Numbered from the stretch's first letter, positions 1 through 7,301 are shown. The stretch: DNA of 11,128 nt from Thermoleophilia bacterium (GCA_025964405.1 JAOPYW010000171.1:1-11128), one strand, 5' to 3'. A program made the numbers and translations. Notes: generated by a model not told the origin, from the sequence alone.

Positions 1-117
1 ACGGGTGCCGTGCAGGCCGTGCTCGACGGCGACCTCGACGAGTTCATCCGTACCTTCCTGCTGCACAAGGCAGCCGGCGGCTCGAGTTCGCGCGTCGAGG
101 ACCACGAACTGGAGTGA
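1..117 (+). CDS. prfB: Peptide chain release factor 2, C-terminal end (partial)
   Basis: Only the last 38 codons are in the window; the gene starts upstream of base 1 and ends with TGA at 115-117. The peptide contains TGAVQAVLDGDLDEFI, which matches the conserved RF2 C-terminus (QAVLDGxLDxFI). RF2 recognises UGA and UAA stop codons in the ribosomal A site and triggers peptide release. The next conserved genes downstream are ftsE, ftsX and smpB, the usual neighbours of prfB in actinobacteria, which supports RF2 over RF1. The catalytic GGQ loop and any programmed frameshift site lie outside the window. No terminator is obvious behind it; about 156 bases separate it from the next start. Confidence 0.8.
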   Translation, partial: TGAVQAVLDGDLDEFIRTFLLHKAAGGSSSRVEDHELE

Positions 118-241
118 GCGCCCACGAGCTTGCCTGATCGGCGGAACGAAGGTCGTGACGCCGCAGCCGCACGAGCTCGACGAGTAACTCGCGAGTTTTG
201 CTACAAGCTCCATGACTAGGGCGCGCTTGGTCGGGTAGGGC

Positions 242-270
242 TCTCCCATCTACTCGAACGTCATGGGAGA
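242..270 (+). promoter_or_regulatory. Hairpin covering the ribosome-binding site of the gene at 274
   Basis: TCTCCCAT (242-249) is the exact reverse complement of ATGGGAGA (263-270), giving an 8-bp stem with a 13-base loop. The right arm contains GGGAGA, the only good Shine-Dalgarno sequence for the ATG at 274, so folding of the mRNA would hide it. The geometry is seen directly; a regulatory role is inferred. If transcription starts inside the loop (a weak promoter-like pair, TTGGTC 227-232 and TCTACT 249-254, would allow this), the left arm would be absent from the mRNA. Confidence 0.45.
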
Positions 271-273
271 AGA

Positions 274-915
274 ATGGCCAGCACGAAGACCAAGGCCGTC
301 GTCGCACTCGGAGCGATCGACATCGCGCGTCAGCTCGCGAAGGCGTATTCCGCACGCCAGGAGGCGGAGCGCGACGCGCTCGGGTTCGGCGCCGGGTTCC
401 GACAGGATGCTGCGCAGCTGACCCACCGCCTCGGCGACCGTCTCCCCGACCACCTGCAGTGGGGGATCCCGCCGTGGCGCACCGAGCCCACGGTCAAGGA
501 CCGCGCGCTGCACTGGTTGCCGATCGCCGCCGTCATCGCGGCGAGTGCGGCAGCCGTCGTGGCCAGTGCGCGCTGGGTCGCGAGCCACGAGCCCGACGCC
601 GACAGCGAGACCATGCTCGCCAACTCGCGCGTGGTCGGCGCGGTCACCGCCGGCGGCAAGGCCATCGACGCGGGGGTCAGCAGGATGGCGGAGGGTGCCT
701 CAGGTGCCGCGGTCGGTGGAGCGTCGGCGATCGCCGCCGGGAGCTCGGCCGTGAAGGCCGCCGCCATCACCAAGGCGAAGGACGAGCTCGACACGAAGGT
801 CGTCAAGCCCATCAAGAAGAAGGTCGTGCTCTACGGCGCACTCGCCCTCGTGGGCCTGACCGTGTACCTCGTGCTCATCGTCGGCCTCGCCCAGCTCCTG
901 TTCGACCAGTTCTGA
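274..915 (+). CDS. Unrecognised membrane protein with two predicted helices
   Basis: A protein of 213 residues that I do not recognise. The start is supported by the SD GGGAGA just upstream. Residues 1-80 are polar and charged (Lys/Arg/Glu/Asp with an IPPW segment). A hydrophobic Ala-rich helix spans about 81-101, followed by a Gly/Ala/Ser-rich stretch (about 115-165) suggesting a flexible or amphipathic region. A Lys-rich segment (KVVKPIKKKV, about 175-185) precedes a strong helix at about 186-209, and the protein ends shortly after. With two helices both ends should lie on the same side, probably the cytoplasm. The stop codon overlaps the start of the YihY-family gene by one base (TGATG), so the two are probably translated as a coupled pair. 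No enzymatic motif is visible. Confidence 0.75.
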   Translation: MASTKTKAVVALGAIDIARQLAKAYSARQEAERDALGFGAGFRQDAAQLTHRLGDRLPDHLQWGIPPWRTEPTVKDRALHWLPIAAVIAASAAAVVASARWVASHEPDADSETMLANSRVVGAVTAGGKAIDAGVSRMAEGASGAAVGGASAIAAGSSAVKAAAITKAKDELDTKVVKPIKKKVVLYGALALVGLTVYLVLIVGLAQLLFDQF

Positions 916-1796
916 TGGCGTGGCGTCGACGACGCAGGACCGAGGCCCCTTCGGTGGGGGAGCTGCGCCGGCTCAAGGACGTCGGTTTCCTCAAGGAGGT
1001 CGGGGCGGGCATCGGTGAGTACCACCTCACGTCGTTCGCGGCGGCGCTGGCCTACGGTGCGGTCTTCGCGGTGATTCCGCTGGTCGCGGTGCTCGTGAGC
1101 CTGCTCGGCATCTTCAACGCGACCGACCTCGTGAACCGGGCCATCGACGAACTGGGCGGCATCCTTCCGAGCGACGTGCTGTCACTCATCGACACGCAGT
1201 TGACGCAGGTGGCGACGACCCGGGATTCCGGCGCACTCGGCGTGGGGGCCATCATCAGCATCCTCATCGCGATCTGGGGCGTGAGCGGTGCGATGCGCCG
1301 CATGATGGAGGCGCTCAACGTCGTCGAGGGCTCCGATCCTGACCCGCGCAGCGCGGTGAAGCGGTACCTCGTCTCGGTCGCGCTCGCGCTCGGCGCCGTG
1401 CTGCTCATCGTGGCCGCACTGCTCGTCATCGTCGTGGGCGGCGTCGCCGCCGACTCGATCTTCGGCATCATCGGGCTGGGATCAACGGCGGCCACGGTGT
1501 GGAGCATCCTGCGCTGGCCGGCGTTCCTCGTGCTGGCGCTCGTCGGCATCGGGTTGCTCTACCGCTGGGGGTCGGGCACGCGCACCTACGGCAACATCAT
1601 CACGCCAGGTGCCCTCTTCGGTACGTTCGGATGGGTCGCATTCACTGGCCTGTTCTCGATCTACGTGCGTTTCTCGTCGTTCGACGCAGCTTGGGGCGCG
1701 GTCGCGGGAATCATCGTCTTCCTGCTCTACACGCAGTACACGGGCATGATCCTGCTCATCGGGGCCCTGCTCGACAGCAAGCTGCGGGAGCGCTGA
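915..1796 (+). CDS. YihY/virulence factor BrkB family membrane protein
   Basis: A 293-residue polytopic membrane protein. After a basic cytoplasmic N-terminus (MAWRRRRRT) it shows about six hydrophobic segments, near residues 42-66, 108-127, 150-176, 197-213, 228-248 and 260-284. The segment LTSFAAALAYGAVFAVIPLVAVL, the polar WGVSGAMRRMMEALNVVE stretch and the C-terminal YTQYTGMILLIGALL are typical of the YihY/BrkB (UPF0761) family, and the length is normal. The family was once mis-assigned as RNase BN; its molecular function is still unclear, and transport or envelope roles are only proposed. The start at 915 overlaps the previous stop by one base and has no SD of its own, so it depends on translational coupling. 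The open frame extends further upstream, but that part is the shadow of the preceding gene. Confidence 0.88.
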   Translation: MAWRRRRRTEAPSVGELRRLKDVGFLKEVGAGIGEYHLTSFAAALAYGAVFAVIPLVAVLVSLLGIFNATDLVNRAIDELGGILPSDVLSLIDTQLTQVATTRDSGALGVGAIISILIAIWGVSGAMRRMMEALNVVEGSDPDPRSAVKRYLVSVALALGAVLLIVAALLVIVVGGVAADSIFGIIGLGSTAATVWSILRWPAFLVLALVGIGLLYRWGSGTRTYGNIITPGALFGTFGWVAFTGLFSIYVRFSSFDAAWGAVAGIIVFLLYTQYTGMILLIGALLDSKLRER

Positions 1797-1905
1797 GCCG
1801 GCCATCGAACTGCTGGCCACCCACGGCCAGTCGTGCGTCCGGAGGCTGCCGCGAACCCGGCCGTCGATAGCGGCGAACCCATCACGTGCTCCAATATCTG
1901 CAACC

Positions 1906-2871
1906 ATGCCAGTGATGAGCGACAACCCCAGGACATCCGATACCGGTTCGATGCGCATCCCCGCTGCCGACCCCGGCACGCAGGCGATGCACCAGGTGGG
2001 CCTCAAGCCCCCGGGCAGCGCGATGGTCGTCTTCGACCACGTCTCCAAGCGGTACGTGGAGGGAGACCACGTCTCCGTCGGCATGGATGACGTCAACCTC
2101 CGCATCGACAAGGGCGAGTTCGTCTTCGTCGTGGGCCACTCGGGTTCGGGCAAGTCGACCTTCATCCGCCTGATGCTCAAGGAGTCGGATCCCGACCAGG
2201 GCAAGATCATGGTCGGCGGTCGCTCGCTCTCGACGCTCAAGGCGTCGAAGGTGCCGCTGCTGCGCCGCAACATCGGCTGCGTCTTCCAGGACTTCAAGCT
2301 GCTCCCGAACCGCTCCGTGTTCGAGAACATCGCCTACGCCATGCAGGTCACCGGCGCCTCGAAGCAGGAGATCCGCCGCCGCGTGCCGCAGATCATCCAC
2401 CTCGTGGGCCTGAGCGAGAAGGTCGATCGCTTCCCCGACGAGCTCTCCGGTGGCGAGCAGCAGCGCGTCTCGATCGCTCGCGCGTTCATCAACCGCCCGC
2501 CGCTCCTCATCGCCGACGAACCGACCGGCAACCTCGATCCCGAGACGTCACTCGGCATCATGGACCTGCTCCTGCGCATCAACCGCGAGGGCGGCACGAC
2601 CGTCATCGTCGCGACCCACGACACGGGCATCGTCGACCGGCTGCGCAAGCGCGTCATCCAGCTCGAGGGCGGACGCCTCGTCCGCGACCAGGCACGTGGT
2701 GGCTACGACGACACCGTCGCCCAGGAGATCGGCCTCGATCGCACCGGCACGACGAGCCAGTTCCCGGCCGTCAGCGCACACGTACCCGGAACCACGGGCG
2801 TGTTCCCCGCGATCACGCCCCAGCAGCTCCAGGACACGACTGACCCGACCGACGGTCCGGAAGGCATCTGA
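1906..2871 (+). CDS. ftsE: Cell division ATP-binding protein FtsE, extended at both ends
   Basis: ABC-type ATPase that pairs with FtsX at the division site and, in characterised bacteria, controls peptidoglycan hydrolases across the membrane. Motifs visible: Walker A GHSGSGKST (77-85), Q-loop Gln128 in VFQDFKLL, signature LSGGEQQR (180-187), Walker B LLIADEPTGNLD (200-211), H-loop His238 in ATHD. The FtsE core begins at MVVFDHVSKRY (residue 40). At 321 residues it is about 90 longer than usual: about 39 extra residues before the core and a 60-residue low-complexity tail after it, with GTTSQFPAVS (281-290) and GTTGVFPAIT (295-304) as a tandem motif. ATG 1906 has no SD; in-frame ATGs at 1915, 1951, 1987 and 2023 are alternatives, so the N-terminal extension is less certain than the tail. 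The gene overlaps ftsX by one base. Confidence 0.95.
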   Translation: MPVMSDNPRTSDTGSMRIPAADPGTQAMHQVGLKPPGSAMVVFDHVSKRYVEGDHVSVGMDDVNLRIDKGEFVFVVGHSGSGKSTFIRLMLKESDPDQGKIMVGGRSLSTLKASKVPLLRRNIGCVFQDFKLLPNRSVFENIAYAMQVTGASKQEIRRRVPQIIHLVGLSEKVDRFPDELSGGEQQRVSIARAFINRPPLLIADEPTGNLDPETSLGIMDLLLRINREGGTTVIVATHDTGIVDRLRKRVIQLEGGRLVRDQARGGYDDTVAQEIGLDRTGTTSQFPAVSAHVPGTTGVFPAITPQQLQDTTDPTDGPEGI

Positions 2872-3764
2872 TGCGCACCCGCATGAACTTCTACTTCTCC
2901 GAGGCCGTCCGGTCGCTCGCGACCAACAAGGCCACCTCGATCGCGGCCGTCGTCGCGATGTTCGTCGCGCTCCTCATCGTCGGCGCCGCCGGCGTGGGCT
3001 TCGTCAAGATGCGCGCCCAGAGCGCGGCCATCCAGAAGGATGCCAGCATGGTGAAGGTGTTCCTCAAGGGGAACATCACCTCGGCGCAGATGAACACGCT
3101 CCAGGCCGCCATGTCGGGCGACAGCGGCATCTCCAAGGTCGAGTACGTCGACAAGGACGAGGCCCTGCGCCGCGCGAAGAAGCTGTTCAAGGAATCGCCC
3201 GGCATCATGGAGAACCTCGCCGGCAACCCGTTCCCGGCGTCGCTGGAAGCCACGCTCAAGGACCCGAAGAAGATGAGCTCGGTCGCCGGCGCCTACCGCG
3301 GTCAGCCCGGGGTCAAGGAAGTGCGCACCGGTGGAGCCGATGCACGCCGCGCGATCACCATCCTGCAGTGGGCCACCGCCGTGTTCTTCGCGGTCGGCAT
3401 CGGCATCCTGGTCGCAGCGACGGTGCTCGTCTCCAACACGATCCGCCTGTCGATCTACAGTCGCCGCCGGGAGATCGAGGTCATGAAGCTGGTCGGCGCC
3501 TCCAACAGCTTCGTGCGCATGCCGTTCATGATCGAGGGCTTCGTGTGTGGCGTCATCGCCTCGCTGCTCGCGATGGCTGCGGTGGTCGGGCTCGTCAAGC
3601 TGCTCGCCCACACCCTGCAGAGCCTGGTCGGCGACTCGACCACGATCGGCACGGCCGACGGCGGCGCACCGATCGGCTTCATCGCCCTCGGCCTGCTCGC
3701 ACTCGGCATCCTGCTCGGGATGTTCGGGTCGGCATCCTCGATGCGCAAGTACCTGAAGACCTGA
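2871..3764 (+). CDS. ftsX: Cell division protein FtsX
   Basis: A 297-residue permease-like partner of FtsE with the standard FtsX layout. There is a short cytoplasmic N-terminus (MNFYFSEAVRSLATNK), TM1 at about 24-44, and an extracytoplasmic domain of roughly 115 residues (46-160) that in other species contacts peptidoglycan hydrolases or their activators. TM2 lies at about 168-190, followed by the conserved cytoplasmic segment SRRREIEVMKLVGAS, then TM3 (about 224-246) and TM4 (about 267-286). The start overlaps the ftsE stop (TGATG), with the SD GGAAGG at 2859-2864 six bases upstream, so the two genes form one translational unit. Behind the stop, CCTGA (3774-3778) and TCAGG (3783-3787) could form a small hairpin, but there is no U-tract and the -35 region of the next promoter lies there. 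Confidence 0.95.
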   Translation: MRTRMNFYFSEAVRSLATNKATSIAAVVAMFVALLIVGAAGVGFVKMRAQSAAIQKDASMVKVFLKGNITSAQMNTLQAAMSGDSGISKVEYVDKDEALRRAKKLFKESPGIMENLAGNPFPASLEATLKDPKKMSSVAGAYRGQPGVKEVRTGGADARRAITILQWATAVFFAVGIGILVAATVLVSNTIRLSIYSRRREIEVMKLVGASNSFVRMPFMIEGFVCGVIASLLAMAAVVGLVKLLAHTLQSLVGDSTTIGTADGGAPIGFIALGLLALGILLGMFGSASSMRKYLKT

Positions 3765-3774
3765 TCGACACCGC

Positions 3775-3805
3775 CTGACGCCTCAGGGGGTCGGGTGGGT
3801 AGAGT
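3775..3805 (+). promoter_or_regulatory. Candidate leaderless promoter for the RNase gene
   Basis: A TAGAGT -10 box (TANNNT type) sits at 3800-3805, with a possible -35 element CTGACG at 3775-3780 (19-base spacer). Only six bases separate the -10 box from the ATG at 3812, so transcription would start on the A of the start codon. There is no SD. This geometry is common for leaderless actinobacterial genes and supports the chosen RNase start. Confidence 0.5.
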
Positions 3806-3811
3806 TCAGGC

Positions 3812-5722
3812 ATGCCGCTGACCTGCTGCCAGATCGTTCGCAAGGGCCGCTTCGTGAGCGCGCTGCCATGGTTCGAGAACGGTGCATCGATCTCGCTCGG
3901 TGACGCCAAGGCGCACCACGGCAGCGTCGGCAAGCTCGCGTTGGTGCAGCACACCCGCGAATTCGGTCGGGTCACCGAGGTGCTCGGGCCGATCGACTCG
4001 ATCACCGCGGTCATGCGTGGGCTGCTCGCGGAGCAGGGACTGCTCGGCGACGTGCCGGCCCCGGGGGAGCCGATCGGCACGCCGACCAAGGCCGTGCAGG
4101 CCCAGCTCGACGACCTGCCGCGCGAGATTCCCCACCTCGACACGCGCCTCGACTGCCGTGGCGACCTCGTCGTGACCATCGACCCACCGACGGCGAAGGA
4201 CCACGACGATGCGATCGGACTCACGCGCGCTGCGGCCGGCGCGAGCCACGCATGGACCGTCGCCGTGCACATCGCCGACGTCTCGGCCTACGTGCCCACC
4301 GGTTCGCCCATCGACGAGGCGGCGCGCGAGAAGGCCATGAGCGCGTACGTGCCGGGCACCGTGGCGCCGATGCTGCCGTTCGAGCTCTCGAGCGACCTGT
4401 GCTCGCTGCGCCCCGGCGTCGATCGCGGCTGCGTGAGCGTGTTCGCCGACCTCGACGCAGCGGGGGAGGTCGTCGACCTGCGCTTCGCGCGCACGGTGAT
4501 CCGCAGTGCGCGCCGACTCAGCTACGACGAGGTCGACCGCGTGCTCGCGAAGCGCGCATCGATCGATCCGTTGATCGATGGCCTGCTCGCCGACATCGAC
4601 GCCGTCACGCAGCTCCTGGCCGACCGTCGTGCGAAGCGCGGCGCGCTCGTGATGTCGCTGCCCGAGACGGTGATCGAACTCGAGGGTGACCGCGTCACCG
4701 GCGCCCACCTCGACTTCGGCAGCGATTCACACCGGTTGGTGGAGGAGTGCATGCTGCTCGCCAACGACGCGGTCGGTGCGTACCTCGCGCGCGAGGAGGC
4801 CCCGGGCATGTGGCGCATCCACGAGCACCCCGAGGCGACCGCGATCGAAGGGCTGTTCCGCACCTTCGAGGAGCTCGGCGTGCCGATGCCGCCGATGCCC
4901 GACCTCGCGACGATGACTGGCACCGAGGCCGCGGCGATCGCCTCGAAGGCCGCCGTCGCTGCACGTCGCTATGCCGAGACCTCCGGCCGGGGCCGCATCA
5001 GCTTCGCGCCGCGCGTGCTCCGCGCGCTGCAGAAGGCCGATTACCGCGCAACGTCCGGACCGCACTCCGGCCTCGCAACCGAAGACTACGGGCATTTCAC
5101 CTCCCCGATCCGCCGCTACCCCGACCTCGTCAACCACCGCTCGCTGCTCGAGTTGCTGGGCTTGGAGACCGGGGAGCCGGCGACCGAGAACCTCAAGCTC
5201 GTGGCCCAGTCGGTGAGCGAGACGGAGCGCGAACTCCAGAAGCTCGAGCGCACCGCCAACAACATCGCCCTGGCGTACCTCCTGCACCAGCGCCTCTTCG
5301 CGGGGGAGCTGCTCGGCGACGACGGTGCCGGCATGTTCCATGGCGAGGTCGTCGGGTTGATCGGCGCCGGCATGTTCGTGCGCTTCGGTGACGTGTTCGA
5401 CGGCTTCGTGCCGGCCCGCACGCTCGCCACCAACGAACGCTACGAACTCGACGAAGCCGGGCTCGCGCTCGTCGGCCAGCGCAGCAAGCACCGGTATCGC
5501 CTCGGTGATCCGCTCGAGGTCTACGTCGACAACATCGATCGTGCCCGCGGTCGGGTGGAGCTGCGCCGCGCGGGCACCTCGGCCGGCGCCCACCGCCGCG
5601 AGGGCGCGAGCGCCGGCGTCGACCGCGCCCGTCCCAAGTCGTCGAAGCCGAAGCCGCGCCGTGGCGGTGGCGGCGGCGGTGGTGGCAAGAAGGGCAAGCG
5701 CCCCGCCAAGCGACCCCGATGA
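3812..5722 (+). CDS. RNase II/RNase R family 3'-5' exoribonuclease
   Basis: A 636-residue RNB-family hydrolytic exoribonuclease that degrades RNA from the 3' end in the cytoplasm. A short N-terminal segment (about 1-60), probably a reduced cold-shock-type domain, leads into the RNB catalytic domain. This has TIDPPTAKDHDDAI with the metal-binding aspartates Asp124, Asp130, Asp132 and Asp133, and the family motif HFTSPIRRYPDLVNHR (428-443). An S1 RNA-binding domain follows at about 507-586. The last 50 residues are basic and low complexity: Lys/Arg/Pro around eight consecutive glycines (618-625), then KKGKRPAKRPR. RNase R uses a basic tail to reach non-stop mRNA during trans-translation, and smpB is the next gene 62 bases away, so an RNase R-like role is plausible. 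It lacks the long N-terminal helix-turn-helix and double cold-shock region of E. coli RNase R, so rnr is not assigned. Confidence 0.93.
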   Translation: MPLTCCQIVRKGRFVSALPWFENGASISLGDAKAHHGSVGKLALVQHTREFGRVTEVLGPIDSITAVMRGLLAEQGLLGDVPAPGEPIGTPTKAVQAQLDDLPREIPHLDTRLDCRGDLVVTIDPPTAKDHDDAIGLTRAAAGASHAWTVAVHIADVSAYVPTGSPIDEAAREKAMSAYVPGTVAPMLPFELSSDLCSLRPGVDRGCVSVFADLDAAGEVVDLRFARTVIRSARRLSYDEVDRVLAKRASIDPLIDGLLADIDAVTQLLADRRAKRGALVMSLPETVIELEGDRVTGAHLDFGSDSHRLVEECMLLANDAVGAYLAREEAPGMWRIHEHPEATAIEGLFRTFEELGVPMPPMPDLATMTGTEAAAIASKAAVAARRYAETSGRGRISFAPRVLRALQKADYRATSGPHSGLATEDYGHFTSPIRRYPDLVNHRSLLELLGLETGEPATENLKLVAQSVSETERELQKLERTANNIALAYLLHQRLFAGELLGDDGAGMFHGEVVGLIGAGMFVRFGDVFDGFVPARTLATNERYELDEAGLALVGQRSKHRYRLGDPLEVYVDNIDRARGRVELRRAGTSAGAHRREGASAGVDRARPKSSKPKPRRGGGGGGGGKKGKRPAKRPR

Positions 5723-5769
5723 TCACGGTGCGCGGCGGTATCGCGCGGGTCTGGCTCCCCGACCACTGA

Positions 5770-5775
5770 TACGCT
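5770..5775 (+). promoter_or_regulatory. Candidate -10 box for smpB
   Basis: TACGCT (TANNNT type) ends nine bases before the first smpB ATG, predicting a transcript start a few bases before the start codon, i.e. an almost leaderless mRNA. No SD precedes either ATG and no convincing -35 element is seen. smpB may also be read through from the RNase gene. Confidence 0.35.
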
Positions 5776-5784
5776 GCGCTCCTG

Positions 5785-6267
5785 ATGATGGCCGCAGCGA
5801 AGAAGAAGGACGACGGCAACAAGACCGTCGCCGAGAACCCGAAGGCCCGGTACGACTTCCACATCCTCGAGACGATCGAGGCGGGCATGGTGCTCACCGG
5901 CACCGAGGTGAAGTCGATGCGGGCCGGCAAGGCGGGCATTCGCGAAGCGTACGTGCGCATCGATCGTGACGAAGCATGGGTGATCGGCATGTCGATCGCC
6001 ACCTACGAGCAGGGCAACGTCTTCAACCACGAGCAGACCCGCACGCGCAAGCTGCTGCTGCACCGCCGCGAGATCGACGCCCTGCACGTGCACATCACGC
6101 GCAAGGGCAACACGCTCATCCCGATCTCGCTCTACTTCAAGGGCGGGCGCGCGAAGCTCCTCATCGGCGTCGCCAAGGGCAAGGACAAGGGCGACAAGCG
6201 CCAGACGATCATGGAGCGGGATTCCAAGCGCCAGGTCGATCGCGAAATCAAGGACGCTCGGCGCTGA
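5785..6267 (+). CDS. smpB: SsrA-binding protein SmpB
   Basis: A 160-residue RNA-binding protein that escorts alanyl-tmRNA to stalled ribosomes and stands in for the anticodon stem during trans-translation. Family hallmarks are plain: NPKARYDFHILETIEAG near the N-terminus, the segment LTGTEVKSMRAGKAGIREAYVRI, NHEQTRTRKLLLH, and ITRKGNTLIPISLYFKGGRAKLLIGVAKGK. The basic C-terminal tail (KRQTIMERDSKRQVDREIKD) is the part that inserts into the empty mRNA channel. The N-terminal KKKDDGNKT region is slightly long but normal. Two adjacent ATGs (5785 and 5788) can both serve as the start. Its RNA partner ssrA lies about 3.1 kb downstream, beyond three unrelated genes. Confidence 0.96.
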   Translation: MMAAAKKKDDGNKTVAENPKARYDFHILETIEAGMVLTGTEVKSMRAGKAGIREAYVRIDRDEAWVIGMSIATYEQGNVFNHEQTRTRKLLLHRREIDALHVHITRKGNTLIPISLYFKGGRAKLLIGVAKGKDKGDKRQTIMERDSKRQVDREIKDARR

Positions 6268-6509
6268 GCACGCCGATGGCTGCGTCGTGGCGCTCGTGCC
6301 GCGCTCGAACGCACCACAGTGCGATCTTCGCGCGACTCTCACGGCACTCCTTGCCCTCGACGCGCTCAGCTCCTCGCTGGTGACTCAGCAAGCTGGGGTG
6401 GTTGGTGGTTGCGCGGTTCGGAGAATCGGGGTTCACTGGTCATGGGACACACGACCGGCACCTCTGCGTAAGGGACGACGCGACGGCCGGCCACGGGGGA
6501 CGAATCACT

Positions 6510-7283
6510 ATGAGCCACGTACATGCAGCGACTGCGACCTTGCCGACTCCGGCGATCGCCGCGCCGAAGGCAGCCACACCCGCGCTCGCAGCTCCGGCCG
6601 CCACGGGTGGTGGCATGGCTGGTATGGCTGGCATGGCCGGGTGCGATTCGGCACCGTCCACCACGCTCGCAGGAGGCGCCGGACAGGCAGCCACCGGAGC
6701 CAACGCCATCGGTGGCGGCACCGACCTCGTCTCGGCGCTCAACGCACTCCAGGCAGCGGTCAAGGCGCTCGCCGACGTCGTTTCCAAGATGGCAGCCGGC
6801 ACGGCGACGAAGGTCGCCGGCGCCCAGGGCACTGGAGCCACCGCCGAGCAGTACGTCGCGCCGCTCACCATCGCGCAGACCACGAAGGCTGATACCAAGG
6901 AGGACAGCACCTTCGAATCCCAGGTGCTCGACCTCATCAACAAGGAGCGCGCGAAGGGCGGCCTCTCGGCCCTCTCCTACAACGCAGCCCTCGACTCCGC
7001 AGCCGAGAAGCACGCCGGCCAGATGGCCACCGTGAAGACGATGGCGCATGACGGTATCGGCGACGGCGACCCGGGCGAGCGCATCCGCGCCGAGGGCTAC
7101 AAGAACGCCTGGGGCGAGAACGTGGCCGTCGGCCAGCTGACGCCCGAGCAGGTCGTGCGCGAGTGGATGAACAGCCCCGAGCACAAGCGCAACATCATGG
7201 ATCCGAACTTCAAGCTCTCGGGCATCTCGCAGGTCGTCGACACGACCGGCCGCAAGTACTGGGCCCAGGAATTCGGCGCCTGA
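6510..7283 (+). CDS. CAP (SCP/YkwD-like) domain protein with low-complexity N-terminus
   Basis: A 257-residue protein. The C-terminal half (about 134-257) is a bacterial CAP domain of YkwD type: FESQVLDLINKERAKGG at its start, His180 in MAHDG, Glu203 in WGENVA, His225 in SPEHKRNIMDP, and the closing YWAQEFG. These are the usual cavity residues; bacterial CAP proteins are mostly extracellular and of unknown biochemical role. The first half is Ala/Pro/Thr/Gly-rich with HVH at 3-5, three MAG units at 36-44, Cys45, and a helix at about 72-95. No Sec signal peptide is seen. ATG 6510 is chosen because GGGGGA (6495-6500) lies nine bases before it; the open frame reaches back to an ATG at 6402, but that adds Arg/His-rich residues and no signal either. 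The 242 bases upstream, after smpB, hold no clear promoter or gene. Confidence 0.88.
   Translation: MSHVHAATATLPTPAIAAPKAATPALAAPAATGGGMAGMAGMAGCDSAPSTTLAGGAGQAATGANAIGGGTDLVSALNALQAAVKALADVVSKMAAGTATKVAGAQGTGATAEQYVAPLTIAQTTKADTKEDSTFESQVLDLINKERAKGGLSALSYNAALDSAAEKHAGQMATVKTMAHDGIGDGDPGERIRAEGYKNAWGENVAVGQLTPEQVVREWMNSPEHKRNIMDPNFKLSGISQVVDTTGRKYWAQEFGA
6615..6641 (+). repeat. Three 9-bp tandem units encoding MAG-MAG-MAG
   Basis: ATGGCTGGT, ATGGCTGGC and ATGGCCGGG follow each other in frame within the CAP-protein gene. The repeat encodes Met-Ala-Gly three times, placing methionines at residues 36, 39 and 42 just before Cys45. Copy number could vary by slippage. Confidence 0.8.
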
Positions 7284-7301
7284 CGCGACGCCGGCACCTG
7301 A

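Noticed and set aside
459..914. Upstream extension of the YihY-family frame
   Set aside because: It translates to Arg/Gly-rich out-of-frame sequence overlapping the complete gene at 274-915; the family start fits ATG 915.
1813..1830. CTGGCC/GGCCAG hairpin after the YihY gene as a terminator
   Set aside because: It has only six pairs with a six-base loop and no T-run, which is too weak to call in GC-rich DNA.
2703..3611. Long minus-strand open frame opposite ftsE/ftsX, and similar ones opposite the RNase gene
   Set aside because: Their His/Arg/Asp/Gly-rich composition is that of the antisense of GC-biased codons, and the plus-strand genes are clear.
6402..6509. Upstream start (ATG 6402) for the CAP protein
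   Set aside because: It has no SD, adds Arg/His/Asp-rich residues without a signal peptide, and ATG 6510 has a well-placed GGGGGA.
6421..6512. Possible c-di-AMP (ydaO-type) riboswitch before the CAP gene, suggested by GGGGGACGAATC
   Set aside because: The motif lies directly on the start codon as its SD, and the other conserved riboswitch blocks and pairing partners are missing.
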